Source: an uncultured Clostridia bacterium
GTDB lineage: Bacteria > Bacillota > Clostridia > Oscillospirales > Ruminococcaceae
DNA: 22,334 bases
Direction: 5' to 3'
Assembly (NCBI GenBank): GCA_947629275.1
Contig: CANRDG010000016.1
Span: forward strand, 1 to 22,334
In this document: in pieces, positions 14,514 to 22,218 of the stretch
How the letters are laid out: each line of letters opens with the position of its first letter
How positions within the stretch are numbered: the stretch's first letter is position 1
Translations under genes and position numbers: made by a program
Notes under the pieces: model-generated
Databases searched by the model: none
Told to the model about the DNA's origin: nothing
The model's input: the letters and a program-made list of their open reading frames with translations, nothing else

Positions 14514-15422
14514 ATGAAAAGAAAAGCGGCGTTTGCTGTTGCATTAACGGTGATATTGAGTTTTTCGGGCTGCATAAAGACTGACGAAGCGGCGAAAGAA
14601 GCGTATTTTTACGCTGCCGCCGGTGATGTCCTTTGCCCTGAAACAGATATTGCGGACGAAAATGCAGGGGCAGGCGCTGTTTCTATTATTCCTGCGGCAG
14701 AGGAAAACATTATAAACTACGCACAGCTGGCAATTGTAGAACTTGAAGAGCAGCGCAAAAAAGAAGAGGATCTTGCAAAAAATAGAGTTGTTATAAATGT
14801 GGACAACATTTTGCAGCTTCCGCAGCTGCCGACGGGGTGCGAGGCGGTATCGCTGACGATACTGTTAAATCATCTGGGATTTAAAGTTGACAAAATGACT
14901 ATTGCGGAAAAATATCTGCCGAAGCAGGCATTTTACATGAAAAACGGCGTGCTTTACGGCGCTAATGTGGTGAACACGTTTGCGGGAGACCCGAGGACTT
15001 CGTATTCATACGGGTGCTTTGCGCCGTGCATAGTTACGACTGCCAACAACTATCTTAAAAGCCACGGCTCGGACATGGAGGCGCGAGATATTTCGGGCGA
15101 GCATTTAGAGCAGCTGTTTGAAAAGTACATAGACAAGGGACAGCCCATACTTATATGGATAACGAGCAACGAACTCAGCGAGCCTTATAGGGCGGAACAA
15201 TGGGTTACAGCAGACGGAAAAAAGATAAACTGGCTGCGAAACGAACATTGTGTTGTACTTACGGGATACGACAGGGAGAAAAAGCTGGTGTATGTTTCAG
15301 ACCCGCTGGTTGGAAACACGAGTTATGACTATGATAAGATAAACCTGAGATACGAGCAGATGGGCTGTCAGGCGGTAAGCATAGAAGAGAGGGCGGACGG
15401 CGATGACACGGAAAGAACTTGA
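14514..15422 (+). CDS. Lipoprotein with a C39-like cysteine peptidase domain
   Basis: A 302-residue exported protein. The N-terminus (MKRK, then a hydrophobic stretch) ends in FSGC with Cys20, a likely lipidation site, although Phe at position -3 is less usual. Residues 70-90 are charged and probably helical. The C-terminal domain fits the peptidase C39_2 family: Cys109 in LPTGCEAVSL, His245 in NEHCVVLTGYD and Asp263 in VSDPLVGN form the expected triad. Such domains occur in surface proteins of Gram-positive bacteria; the substrate is unknown. It starts 46 bases after lon with a weak binding site, and its end overlaps the next gene by 20 bases. Confidence 0.82.
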   Translation: MKRKAAFAVALTVILSFSGCIKTDEAAKEAYFYAAAGDVLCPETDIADENAGAGAVSIIPAAEENIINYAQLAIVELEEQRKKEEDLAKNRVVINVDNILQLPQLPTGCEAVSLTILLNHLGFKVDKMTIAEKYLPKQAFYMKNGVLYGANVVNTFAGDPRTSYSYGCFAPCIVTTANNYLKSHGSDMEARDISGEHLEQLFEKYIDKGQPILIWITSNELSEPYRAEQWVTADGKKINWLRNEHCVVLTGYDREKKLVYVSDPLVGNTSYDYDKINLRYEQMGCQAVSIEERADGDDTERT

Positions 15423-15780
15423 AAATTACATAGCCGAAAAATACCACACGGACGGTGATATGCCGTGGGAGGGCGAGACGCACGAGGTATTTCGGCACGC
15501 AGGGAACAAAAAGTGGTTCGCGCTGGTAATGAACATACCGAAAGTGAAGTTGGGCTTGAAAGAAAGCGGCAATTTTGACATACTGAATGTAAAGTGCGAC
15601 ACGCTTATGATAGGTTCTTTTTTGGGGGAGAAAGGGTTTTTCCCTGCATACCACATGAACAAGAACAATTGGATAACCATGGCTTTGGACGGCAGTGCGG
15701 ACGGGGAGAAAATACGGCTTCTGCTGGACATGAGCTACGACATGACCGCTCCTGCGGCAAAAAGAAAAACGAAGAAATAA
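15403..15780 (+). CDS. MmcQ/YjbR family protein
   Basis: A 125-residue protein with the MmcQ/YjbR (CyaY-like fold) pattern. It shows the opening helix RKELENYI and a KKWFALVMNIPK strand. NVKCDTLMIGSFL is followed by GFFPAYHMNKNNWITMALDG and a closing helix. Its biological role is not established, though the family is often described as DNA-binding-like. The start codon lies inside the end of the lipoprotein gene (20-base overlap), so translation is probably coupled. The tail APAAKRKTKK is strongly basic. engB starts 20 bases downstream. Confidence 0.8.
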   Translation: MTRKELENYIAEKYHTDGDMPWEGETHEVFRHAGNKKWFALVMNIPKVKLGLKESGNFDILNVKCDTLMIGSFLGEKGFFPAYHMNKNNWITMALDGSADGEKIRLLLDMSYDMTAPAAKRKTKK

Positions 15781-15800
15781 ACATCGAAAGAAGTGAGGAT

Positions 15801-16391
15801 ATGAACTTTAACAATGCTGAATTTGCTGCCGCTTACGGAAGCTATGCGCAGATGCCGAAATCTGACAGGGCGGAGGTAGCTTTTTCGGGAAGGAGCAACG
15901 TTGGGAAATCCTCACTGATAAACAGGCTGATGAACAGAAAGGCTTTGGCGAGGGTGAGCGCTGTGCCGGGCAAGACGGCGACTATAAACTTTTACAAGGT
16001 TGCTGATATTTACGCTGTTGACCTGCCGGGATACGGCTACGCAAAGGTGGCAAAAGGCGAAAAAAAGCGTTGGTCGGGGCTGATAGGTAACTACCTTGCG
16101 GACGTGGACAGAGACCTGCGTTTGGTGGTACAGCTTATTGATATGCGCCACGCGCCGAGCAGTGACGACGTTGACATGATAAACTACATGATAGACAGCG
16201 AGATACCGTTTATAATTGCGTTTACGAAGGCAGACAAACTGAGCGGCAGAGAGAGGAGCGCGCGAATGGAGGCTTTTGCGGGCGAGATACCCTGCTTTGA
16301 GGACATAACGAGCGTTGTGACCTCGGCGGAGAGCGGAGAGGGGATCGAGGCTCTGCGCGAAATTATAGGCGATGCTATAGGAGATGAGTGA
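15801..16391 (+). CDS. engB: Ribosome biogenesis GTPase EngB (YsxC/YihA)
   Basis: An essential GTPase needed for late assembly of the 50S subunit. It has 196 residues from the ATG at 15801; longer in-frame starts upstream lie inside the preceding gene and are rejected. G motifs are GRSNVGKSS (30-38), the switch I region PGKTATINF, DLPGYGYAK (74-82), TKAD (142-145) and TSAESGEG near 174-181. The binding site is a weak GTGAGG close to the ATG. The link to lon is common in Firmicutes, where lon and ysxC are neighbours in Bacillus. Here two other genes lie between them. Confidence 0.95.
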   Translation: MNFNNAEFAAAYGSYAQMPKSDRAEVAFSGRSNVGKSSLINRLMNRKALARVSAVPGKTATINFYKVADIYAVDLPGYGYAKVAKGEKKRWSGLIGNYLADVDRDLRLVVQLIDMRHAPSSDDVDMINYMIDSEIPFIIAFTKADKLSGRERSARMEAFAGEIPCFEDITSVVTSAESGEGIEALREIIGDAIGDE

Positions 16392-16392
16392 C

Positions 16393-16722
16393 ATGGGGAA
16401 GATGACTTCCGCCAAAAAAGTATACATAGGCAACGCGATATACACGGCTCTTTTTGCGTGGTTCTTTTTCAGACCGTTTCAGGTGGGCTTCAAGCTGTTT
16501 GCAGGGCTTATGGGCAAGGCGGCTTCGGGCGGAGAGATATTCATAGGCTTGCTGATATGGGCGTGCGTTATAATAATGCTTTTACTGACAGAGATAGCTG
16601 TATACTTTACTTTTCGTTTTTGCAAAATAAAAAAATCGAGCTTTGCGCTGTGGGGTGCGGTGGCGTTTTTTGTGGTAACGCTTTTGCGGACTTTATACGC
16701 GGTATTGCAAAGCTGGGGATAA
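16393..16722 (+). CDS. Small membrane protein of unknown function (three spans)
   Basis: About 109 residues with three hydrophobic segments: roughly IYTALFAWFFFRPFQVGF, IFIGLLIWACVIIMLLLTEIAVYFTF and LWGAVAFFVVTLLRTLYAVL. Basic residues (KKVYIGN, CKIKKSS) lie between segments. An ATG at 16384, inside engB, is also in frame. AGGAG at 16379-16383 directly abuts that codon but lies nine bases before the ATG at 16393, so 16393 is preferred. The gene then starts one base after the engB stop codon. I recognise no family. It ends the lon-engB cluster just before a terminator. Confidence 0.7.
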   Translation: MGKMTSAKKVYIGNAIYTALFAWFFFRPFQVGFKLFAGLMGKAASGGEIFIGLLIWACVIIMLLLTEIAVYFTFRFCKIKKSSFALWGAVAFFVVTLLRTLYAVLQSWG

Positions 16723-16726
16723 AAAG

Positions 16727-16760
16727 AGACCTTGCAGATAAATGCAGGGTCTTGTGTTTT
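16727..16760. terminator. Bidirectional terminator between converging genes
   Basis: AGACCTTGCA (16727-16736) pairs with TGCAGGGTCT (16743-16752) with one wobble. TGTGTTTT follows on the plus strand, and CTTTTTAT on the minus strand. It separates the plus-strand lon-engB cluster from the minus-strand PII-like gene. Confidence 0.85.
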
Positions 16761-16792
16761 ATATAGCGCTGTCGCGCGCGGACAATTGCGGT

Positions 16793-17149
16793 TTACTTGT
16801 CTTCGCTGTCGAGGGTGCGCTTTTTTGTACCCTCCACAAAGTCGAGAGGCAGGGTACACAGCACGCCTGTATTTGGCATTGAAAGGTCGCCGACGGTGCG
16901 GTATATGACCTTTCTTGCAATATCGAGCTGATCGTCTTTGATAATGGAGATGATAGTGTGATTGTTTTCCTCGGTATTGAGGAGCGCTTTTATAGATGCG
17001 CTGAAAATATTGCTGCCCATTCTTGAAAGGGCGACTGCAAGACCTGTGGATTCTATGATAGTTGCGCCTTTAAGCCCTGCCGCGGAAAAGCCCTCAAGCA
17101 GTTTATCGAGCACATCGTTTTTATTTAGTATGAATATCATAAGTTTCAT
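16793..17149 (-). CDS. PII-like signalling protein
   Basis: A 118-residue protein resembling nitrogen regulatory PII proteins: a MKLMIFILNKNDVLDKLLEGF opening and a GLKGATIIESTG segment, then an IISIIKDDQLD strand. Near the end, NTGVLCTLPLDFV sits where canonical PII has GDGKIFVLPV. The T-loop tyrosine region and B-loop glycines are not conserved, so it is better called PII-like than GlnB/GlnK. No amt or glnA gene is adjacent. An in-frame ATG at 17158 abuts the GGAG site, while the ATG at 17149 is nine bases from it and is preferred. It follows the LCP-like gene by 36 bases and is probably cotranscribed with it. TAAACCGCA at its stop codon resembles the CGCAGG repeat module. Confidence 0.72.
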   Translation of the reverse strand: MKLMIFILNKNDVLDKLLEGFSAAGLKGATIIESTGLAVALSRMGSNIFSASIKALLNTEENNHTIISIIKDDQLDIARKVIYRTVGDLSMPNTGVLCTLPLDFVEGTKKRTLDSEDK

Positions 17150-17185
17150 TTTTGTCATCTCCGTCTGAATATTTATATATGTGTG

Positions 17186-18076
17186 TCAGCTAAGGTAGCC
17201 GTCAAGCTGGGATATAAATTCATCGCTTATTTCAAAAGTGCCGTCTTCGTTCCAGCCGCCTGTCGGAGTCAGCGAATATGCAGGCGACGAGGAGTTTTCT
17301 ATAACATACACTATAGCGTTTTTCATTTTATTATAGTCTTCATTCGACATATTCGTATCGGCGCCTGTATACTGCTTTTTGAAAACGAGGTCGATGTTGT
17401 TCCTTGCATACTCGGTATGGCTGAAAAATGCGTTTGCAGATGAAGCTGCTATTTCTCCCGAAAGTTTCATATTTGTAGAATAACCGCCTATAAATTCTTC
17501 GTTTGAAATAAGCGCTACAGCGGTATCGCCGTCTACGGAAATTTTATCGTCGCGCTTATACTGTATATAGTTATCGGAAGCCTTATCATACATTTCAAAG
17601 TCTTCAAGCAGCGTTATCATCGAGTTGCCCATAAGGTTTATGACTTCTGAAAAAGTGGTGTCGGACATTGTCATATATTTCTCTATTTTGATGTTCAGCA
17701 GCGTGCCGACCTGCCCGGTCATTTCGCCTATGCCCGATTGTTGATACACGTCTTGCAGGGTGCTTTCTCCGCACTTGGTATACGGTGAGAGCGGTATTAT
17801 GACTATTTTCTGCGTTGACGGCATGAATTTGGTTATAACTATTGAAAGCAGTTTGTTCTGGCTGTTGGATACGGTATAGAGTATGGTTGACGAATCGTCT
17901 TCGGAATAGGTGGTCTGAACGCTTTCTTCTGCTTCGGAATTTTCGGCTTCCGCGCCGGGTACAAAGTTTTTTATGGCAAGAAAGCCTATTACGCCGAAAA
18001 CCACAAGAAATACGGCAAGCGCGACGGCATATACCACGGCGACTGTAACGCCCGAGTTTTGTTTTTTTGCAGACAT
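17186..18076 (-). CDS. Membrane-anchored LytR-CpsA-Psr-like protein, divergent
   Basis: A 296-residue protein with a short polar N-terminus, one hydrophobic segment (about 10-36) and an extracellular region. An acidic linker (about 40-60) leads to a domain resembling the LCP fold: STILYTVSNSQNKLLSIVIT, then IVIIPLSPYT where LCP enzymes usually have SIPRDT, then GEMTGQVGTLLNIKIEKYMTM and VINLMGNS. The arginine and aspartate that hold the polyprenyl phosphate in true LCP ligases are absent from that motif, so catalysis is doubtful. A binding role or a degenerate paralogue is possible. GGAG lies six bases before the ATG. A PII-like gene follows on the same strand. Confidence 0.6.
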   Translation of the reverse strand: MSAKKQNSGVTVAVVYAVALAVFLVVFGVIGFLAIKNFVPGAEAENSEAEESVQTTYSEDDSSTILYTVSNSQNKLLSIVITKFMPSTQKIVIIPLSPYTKCGESTLQDVYQQSGIGEMTGQVGTLLNIKIEKYMTMSDTTFSEVINLMGNSMITLLEDFEMYDKASDNYIQYKRDDKISVDGDTAVALISNEEFIGGYSTNMKLSGEIAASSANAFFSHTEYARNNIDLVFKKQYTGADTNMSNEDYNKMKNAIVYVIENSSSPAYSLTPTGGWNEDGTFEISDEFISQLDGYLS

Positions 18077-18175
18077 ATTATTCTCCGTTCCTTTAAATTT
18101 TTATCTGTTCATAAAAAATTGCTTTTGGGTACTTGAATATTATCTTAAATAGGTGTAAACTAGAAACAGCGGGTC

Positions 18176-18727
18176 TTACGCAAAGAACATGGGGGCGTTT
18201 TCATTGAGATCTATAACATGATGATCGACGCCCTGCTTTTTAGCATAGTTTACAGTCATGCCGGTTCCGCTGTGCTTATCGCTCATAACGCCCAGCACGA
18301 ACGACGAATGATCGACCATGAACATATTGCGCTTTCTCATACAGTTGTCAGAGTAATTTTCAGAAACATAGACGACCTGCTTTGCATCTTCTATCACTGT
18401 ATGAAAAAGCCATAGGTCAAGCCCTTCAAAGTCTTCGCCGTGGCCGCGATAGGGCATAGCGCATATAACTTTAAGATAGGGATAACGTTTTTTCATATCA
18501 AGCACCAGCTGCGCCGCCCAAAGGTCTATGCCGCGCTGCATACCCGTTATGAAAGTATCGTAGCCTTGTTTGGTCACAAGGTCGGATATATGCAGAGCCA
18601 CCACGCTGAGAAGCCTTTTCATGGGTTGGCTGCCAAAGGATATGCCGCCGTATATTTTTTCGGGTCTGTGACCTGTAAAGCAGCAGGTCTTTGATCTGTC
18701 ATTATCCAGTGTTACTATATTTATCAA
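18176..18727 (-). CDS. SLOG-domain protein, YpsA/DUF1273-like
   Basis: A 183-residue Rossmann-like protein. The SLOG pattern is visible: CCFTGHRPEKI at about 15-25, GYDTFITGMQRGIDLWAAQLV in the middle, YPYLKVICAMPYRGHGE, then a late SGTGMTVNYAKKQG. SLOG proteins bind nucleotides or nucleotide-derived ligands. The B. subtilis relative YpsA affects cell division and stress survival, but the ligand is unknown. The start is unresolved: TTG at 18727 directly abuts an AAGGA site, and no ATG lies near. A -10-like TATAAT occurs about 20 bases upstream on the minus strand (18740-18755 region). The gap to the next minus gene is 99 bases. Confidence 0.78.
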   Translation of the reverse strand: MINIVTLDNDRSKTCCFTGHRPEKIYGGISFGSQPMKRLLSVVALHISDLVTKQGYDTFITGMQRGIDLWAAQLVLDMKKRYPYLKVICAMPYRGHGEDFEGLDLWLFHTVIEDAKQVVYVSENYSDNCMRKRNMFMVDHSSFVLGVMSDKHSGTGMTVNYAKKQGVDHHVIDLNENAPMFFA

Positions 18728-18834
18728 TCCTTACTTATCATCTATATTATAGGATAACACATTCACGCAAATTTTTCAATAGATTATTTTTGATTTTTGA
18801 TAATTTTTTCACAACTTATAAAGGAGAGAAGACA

Positions 18835-19992
18835 ATGGAATATCTTAAAAGGGCATGGGCAGAGATAGATCTTGACTGCCTTGCCGAAAACTACAGAAAC
18901 TACAAAAAAGCCGCGGGGTGCGAGATAATGTGCGTAGTAAAGGCGGACTGCTACGGTCACGGGGACAGGGCGGTAGTGCCGTTTTTGGAAAATGAGCTGG
19001 GGGTCACAAAGCTTGCGGTATCCAACATCGAGGAGGCAAAACGCCTGCGCGACATGGGGGCGCGCTCCGACATACTGATACTGGGCTACACGCCGCCCGA
19101 AAAGGCGGACGAACTGAGGCAGCTTGACATAATACAGGCGGTGACGGAGCTTTCATACGCTAAAAAGCTTTCGGAAAACCTGAGCGGCGGCTGTGTAAGA
19201 GTACACATAGCTATAGACACGGGCATGACGAGGATAGGCTTGCACGGGGGCGTTGAAGAAACGGCAAGTCAGGCGGCTGAGATAGCAAACATCGTCGGCA
19301 TACGCGCGGAGGGGCTGTTTACGCATTTTGCTGTGGCTGACAGCGACGATGAAGGCGATATTTCATACACAAAAGAACAGATAGGTAAGATAAAGGCTGT
19401 GGCTGAAAGGCTTTCAGAAATGGGGATAGACATTCCCTACGTGCATTATCTCAACTCGGCAGGTGGGATATACCACAACGACGGCGGCTCTGCTTTCGCG
19501 CGGCTGGGAATAATTCTTTACGGGCTTATGCCCAACTTCTCTCTGCCTGTGCCTATGGAACTGAAACCTGTGATGTCTTTAAAAGCGACGGTGGCGCAGG
19601 TAAAGGAGATAGGCAAGGGCGAATACATAAGCTATGGCAGGACTTTCTGCTCTGGGAAGCCGATGAAGCTGGCGACTGTTACTATAGGCTACGCGGACGG
19701 GTACTCGCGGCTGCTTTCAAACAAAGGCGAGGTGCTTATTCACGGCAAGAGGGCTAAGATAGTCGGCAGGGTATGCATGGATCAGCTTATGTGCGATGTT
19801 ACGGGGATAGACGTAAGCGCGGGCGACACCGTAACTCTTATAGGAAAAGACGGGGGAGAGCAGATCACTGCGGACGAGCTGGCTTCTCTTTACGGAACGA
19901 TCGGGTACGAGGTGGTATGCCTTATATCAAAACGCGTACCGAGAGTTATAATAAGGGGCGGAGAGGTGACAGATGTTTTGCAGACCACTTGA
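18835..19992 (+). CDS. alr: Alanine racemase
   Basis: A PLP enzyme making D-alanine for peptidoglycan; 385 residues. The PLP lysine is Lys36 in VVKADCYGHG. The catalytic tyrosine is Tyr267 in ISYGRT, aligned to Tyr265 of the Geobacillus enzyme, and IGYADGYSR and GRVCMDQLM are conserved. The start is ATG 18835, with AAGGAG (18821-18826) eight bases away. The frame stays open upstream to 18691, but that part overlaps the divergent SLOG gene and has no start signal. A -35 element for purB overlaps its stop codon. It is divergent from the minus-strand cluster; no clear promoter was found in the AT-rich gap. Confidence 0.96.
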   Translation: MEYLKRAWAEIDLDCLAENYRNYKKAAGCEIMCVVKADCYGHGDRAVVPFLENELGVTKLAVSNIEEAKRLRDMGARSDILILGYTPPEKADELRQLDIIQAVTELSYAKKLSENLSGGCVRVHIAIDTGMTRIGLHGGVEETASQAAEIANIVGIRAEGLFTHFAVADSDDEGDISYTKEQIGKIKAVAERLSEMGIDIPYVHYLNSAGGIYHNDGGSAFARLGIILYGLMPNFSLPVPMELKPVMSLKATVAQVKEIGKGEYISYGRTFCSGKPMKLATVTIGYADGYSRLLSNKGEVLIHGKRAKIVGRVCMDQLMCDVTGIDVSAGDTVTLIGKDGGEQITADELASLYGTIGYEVVCLISKRVPRVIIRGGEVTDVLQTT

Positions 19993-20017
19993 AACGCGCG
20001 TATAAATATGATACAAT
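19989..20017 (+). promoter_or_regulatory. purB promoter overlapping the alr stop codon
   Basis: TTGAAA (19989-19994) contains the alr TGA stop. A 17-base spacer and TACAAT (20012-20017) follow. It gives purB its own promoter although it lies only 61 bases behind alr. No PurR box or purine riboswitch is seen in the short leader. Confidence 0.65.
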
Positions 20018-20053
20018 AATATAAGAAAAAAACAAAGAAAGTGTGGTTTACAT

Positions 20054-21499
20054 ATGAGCAATAATACAAATAGTTACGAAAGCCCGTTCTGCACGAGGTA
20101 CGCCAGCAAGGAAATGCAGTACATATTCTCTGCGGACAAGAAATTTACGACCTGGAGAAAGCTGTGGGTAGCGCTTGCGAGGGCTGAGATGAAGCTCGGC
20201 CTGGGCGTTACGCAGGAGCAGGTGGACGAGCTTGAGGCGAACATAGAAAACATTGATTACGAGGTTGCGGCGGCGCGTGAAAAAGAAGTGCGGCACGATG
20301 TTATGTCGCACGTTTACGCTTACGGAAAAGTATGCCCTAAAGCGGAGCCTATAATACATCTTGGCGCGACGAGCTGCTATGTTGGAGACAACACGGACGT
20401 TATAATAATGCGCGATGCGATGCAGGTAATAAAGCGCAAGCTGATAAAGGTCATCTCGCAGCTGGCTGCCTTTGCGGACAAGTACAAGTCAATGCCGTGC
20501 CTTGCATACACGCATTTGCAGCCTGCACAGCTTACGACGGTGGGCAAGAGGGCTACGCTTTGGTGCAACGAGCTTATTATGGATCTTGAAGATCTGGAAT
20601 ACCGCATATCAAAGCTGAAACTGCTGGGGTCTAAGGGCACGACGGGCACGCAGGCTTCGTTTATGGAGCTTTTCCACGGCGACACCGACAAGGTGAAGAA
20701 GCTTGAAGAACTTATAGCTGAGGAAATGGGCTTTGACGGGGTAGTGCCTGTTTCGGGTCAGACGTACTCGCGAAAGGTAGACTACCAGGTGTGCTCTGTG
20801 CTGGCAGGGATAGCGCAGTCGGCGAGCAAGTTTTCAAACGACATACGCATTTTGCAGTCGTTCAAGGAGATAGAAGAGCCGTTTGAGAAAAACCAGATAG
20901 GTTCATCGGCTATGGCATACAAGCGCAACCCGATGAGGGACGAGCGCATAACATCTTTGGCGAGATACGTTATGTGCGACGTGCTGAACCCTGCATTCAC
21001 GGCTGCGACGCAGTGGTTTGAGAGGACACTCGATGACTCGGCGAACAAGAGAATTGCAGTGGCAGAGGCTTTCCTTGGCGTTGACGCGATACTGAACATA
21101 ATGCTGAATGTAACCGACCCTGAGAACGGTCTTGTTGTATATGAGAAGATAGTGCGCCGCCGCGTTATGGCAGAGCTGCCGTTCATGGCGACTGAGAATG
21201 TTATTATGGACGCTGTTGAAAAGGGCGGAAGCCGTCAGGAGCTGCACGAGAGGATAAGGCAGTACTCTATGCAGGCAGGCGCAAGGGTGAAGCAGGAGGG
21301 CCTCGACAACAATCTTGCCGACCTGATAGCTGCTGACCCGATTTTCAAGGTGACGAAAGAGGAGCTTGACAACATAATGAAGCCGGAAAACTACATCGGC
21401 AGGTGCCCCCAGCAGGTGGACGAGTTTATTGCAAACTGCGTGAAGCCTATCTTAGATGCGAACGGCGTCTCCGACGACGTGGCGGAGATAAATGTATAA
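20054..21499 (+). CDS. purB: Adenylosuccinate lyase
   Basis: Catalyses two steps of purine synthesis: release of fumarate from SAICAR and from adenylosuccinate. At 481 residues it is closer to the longer family members than to the roughly 430-residue Bacillus type. The superfamily signature is GSSAMAYKRNPMRDE, holding the catalytic serine loop. Other conserved parts are HDVMSHVYAY, HLGATSCYVGDNTD, AYTHLQPAQLTTVGKR with the catalytic histidine region, and GTTGTQASF. AGTGTGG lies upstream of the ATG. A repeat-rich region begins about 25 bases after the stop codon. Confidence 0.96.
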   Translation: MSNNTNSYESPFCTRYASKEMQYIFSADKKFTTWRKLWVALARAEMKLGLGVTQEQVDELEANIENIDYEVAAAREKEVRHDVMSHVYAYGKVCPKAEPIIHLGATSCYVGDNTDVIIMRDAMQVIKRKLIKVISQLAAFADKYKSMPCLAYTHLQPAQLTTVGKRATLWCNELIMDLEDLEYRISKLKLLGSKGTTGTQASFMELFHGDTDKVKKLEELIAEEMGFDGVVPVSGQTYSRKVDYQVCSVLAGIAQSASKFSNDIRILQSFKEIEEPFEKNQIGSSAMAYKRNPMRDERITSLARYVMCDVLNPAFTAATQWFERTLDDSANKRIAVAEAFLGVDAILNIMLNVTDPENGLVVYEKIVRRRVMAELPFMATENVIMDAVEKGGSRQELHERIRQYSMQAGARVKQEGLDNNLADLIAADPIFKVTKEELDNIMKPENYIGRCPQQVDEFIANCVKPILDANGVSDDVAEINV

Positions 21500-21740
21500 G
21501 ATGCGCTTCGCGCCGAGAGGCAGGGGCAAGAGGCAAGAAAAGTGATTTGTCTGTACTGCGGTTTATAAAGTTTAGATAAGTTTAATATACCTTGTTGGTG
21601 TAATGCCCATAAGAGGGCTGGCAGAATATTCTTCCAGCGATGTGTGAGGGGAGTGGCGTGGAGTTTGGGGTGTGGTGTTTGTATCAAAATCAGCAGGAAC
21701 ATAGACCCTGTGTGTGGCAGAGGTATTTTATACATTGTAT
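21500..21740. repeat. Intergenic region with reversed repeat end and a 22-bp palindrome
   Basis: Soon after purB comes a reversed element end: GAGGCAGGGGCAAGAGGCAAG (heptamer-like, about 21518-21538), then TACTGCGGTTTA (21555-21566), the reverse of TAAACCGCAGTA. At 21617-21638 there is a palindrome, GCTGG-c-AGAATATTCT-t-CCAGC, with one mismatched pair. The G/T-rich stretch 21640-21730 shows no gene or clear structure. Confidence 0.6.
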
Positions 21741-21960
21741 GGCGTTCTCTCAGAGAACGCGGAAAGAGAGCGTTGAACTACAACTAGGGAACGCCCTCTC
21801 TTGCAGGGCGTTCCCTCTTGAAAAACAATCCACAGGATTGTTTTTCAATTCACCCTTTGCGGAGCGCTTATCGTGCTTTTTGTGGGGCTCTGCCCCCGTA
21901 CCCCTGCAAGCCTTTTGAAAAAGGCTTGACCGAAAACTTTTAGTTTCTTGACAGGGATTA
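21741..21960 (+). repeat. Composite hairpin-rich intergenic repeat, copy B
   Basis: Shares the order of modules with 6931-7240:
- GCGTTCTCT-C-AGAGAACGC (21742-21760).
- GGGAACGCCCT/AGGGCGTTCCC around a CTCTTGC loop (21787-21815).
- A 14-bp stem with an ACA loop (21818-21848).
- AATTCACC, then CGGAGCGC.
- GGGG/CCCC.
- CAAGCCTTTT/AAAAGGCTTG (21907-21928).
- The tail CGAAAACTTTTA...TTCTTGACA.
Stem sequences differ from copy A but remain paired. Confidence 0.8.
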
Positions 21961-22036
21961 CAGCTTTTGCAGTTTAACGCACTCGCTGAAAAATTACAAT
22001 TCAGATACGCGCTATTTAAGCTAAACGGACTGTGCA

Positions 22037-22113
22037 AAAGAATTACGGTTTTCAGCGGTTCGCAGAACCGCGCCAAAATCGCCGCCCCACTTTTGGCGGC
22101 GAAGTAATTCTTT
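22037..22113 (+). repeat. Three-arm hairpin module upstream of metY
   Basis: AAAGAATTAC (22037-22046) pairs with GTAATTCTTT (22104-22113), enclosing GCGGTTC-GCA-GAACCGC (22055-22071) and TCGCCGCC/GGCGGCGA (22079-22102). The outer stem and the AGCGGT arm match the modules at 7025-7090, but the layout is nested here and side by side there. The rest of the leader (22114-22218) has only weak short hairpins. Confidence 0.7.
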
Positions 22114-22218
22114 CATTGTGGCTTGGAGGCTAAAGCCGACAAGACACTGAGCTCCAGCAGGCTGCGCGTAAGCGCGAATAAACAGACCATAAAAATTATT
22201 TGAAAGGAACGATATATT

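Noticed and set aside
15594..15800. Long N-terminal extension of EngB
   Set aside because: The frame is open but lies inside the MmcQ/YjbR gene. The family length and alignment fit the ATG at 15801.
18691..18834. Long N-terminal extension of alanine racemase
   Set aside because: It overlaps the start of the divergent SLOG gene, and the AAGGAG site places the start at 18835.
22114..22218. SAM riboswitch or T-box before metY
   Set aside because: The conserved S-box core and the T-box GGGTGGAACC-type sequence are absent; only weak short hairpins are present.
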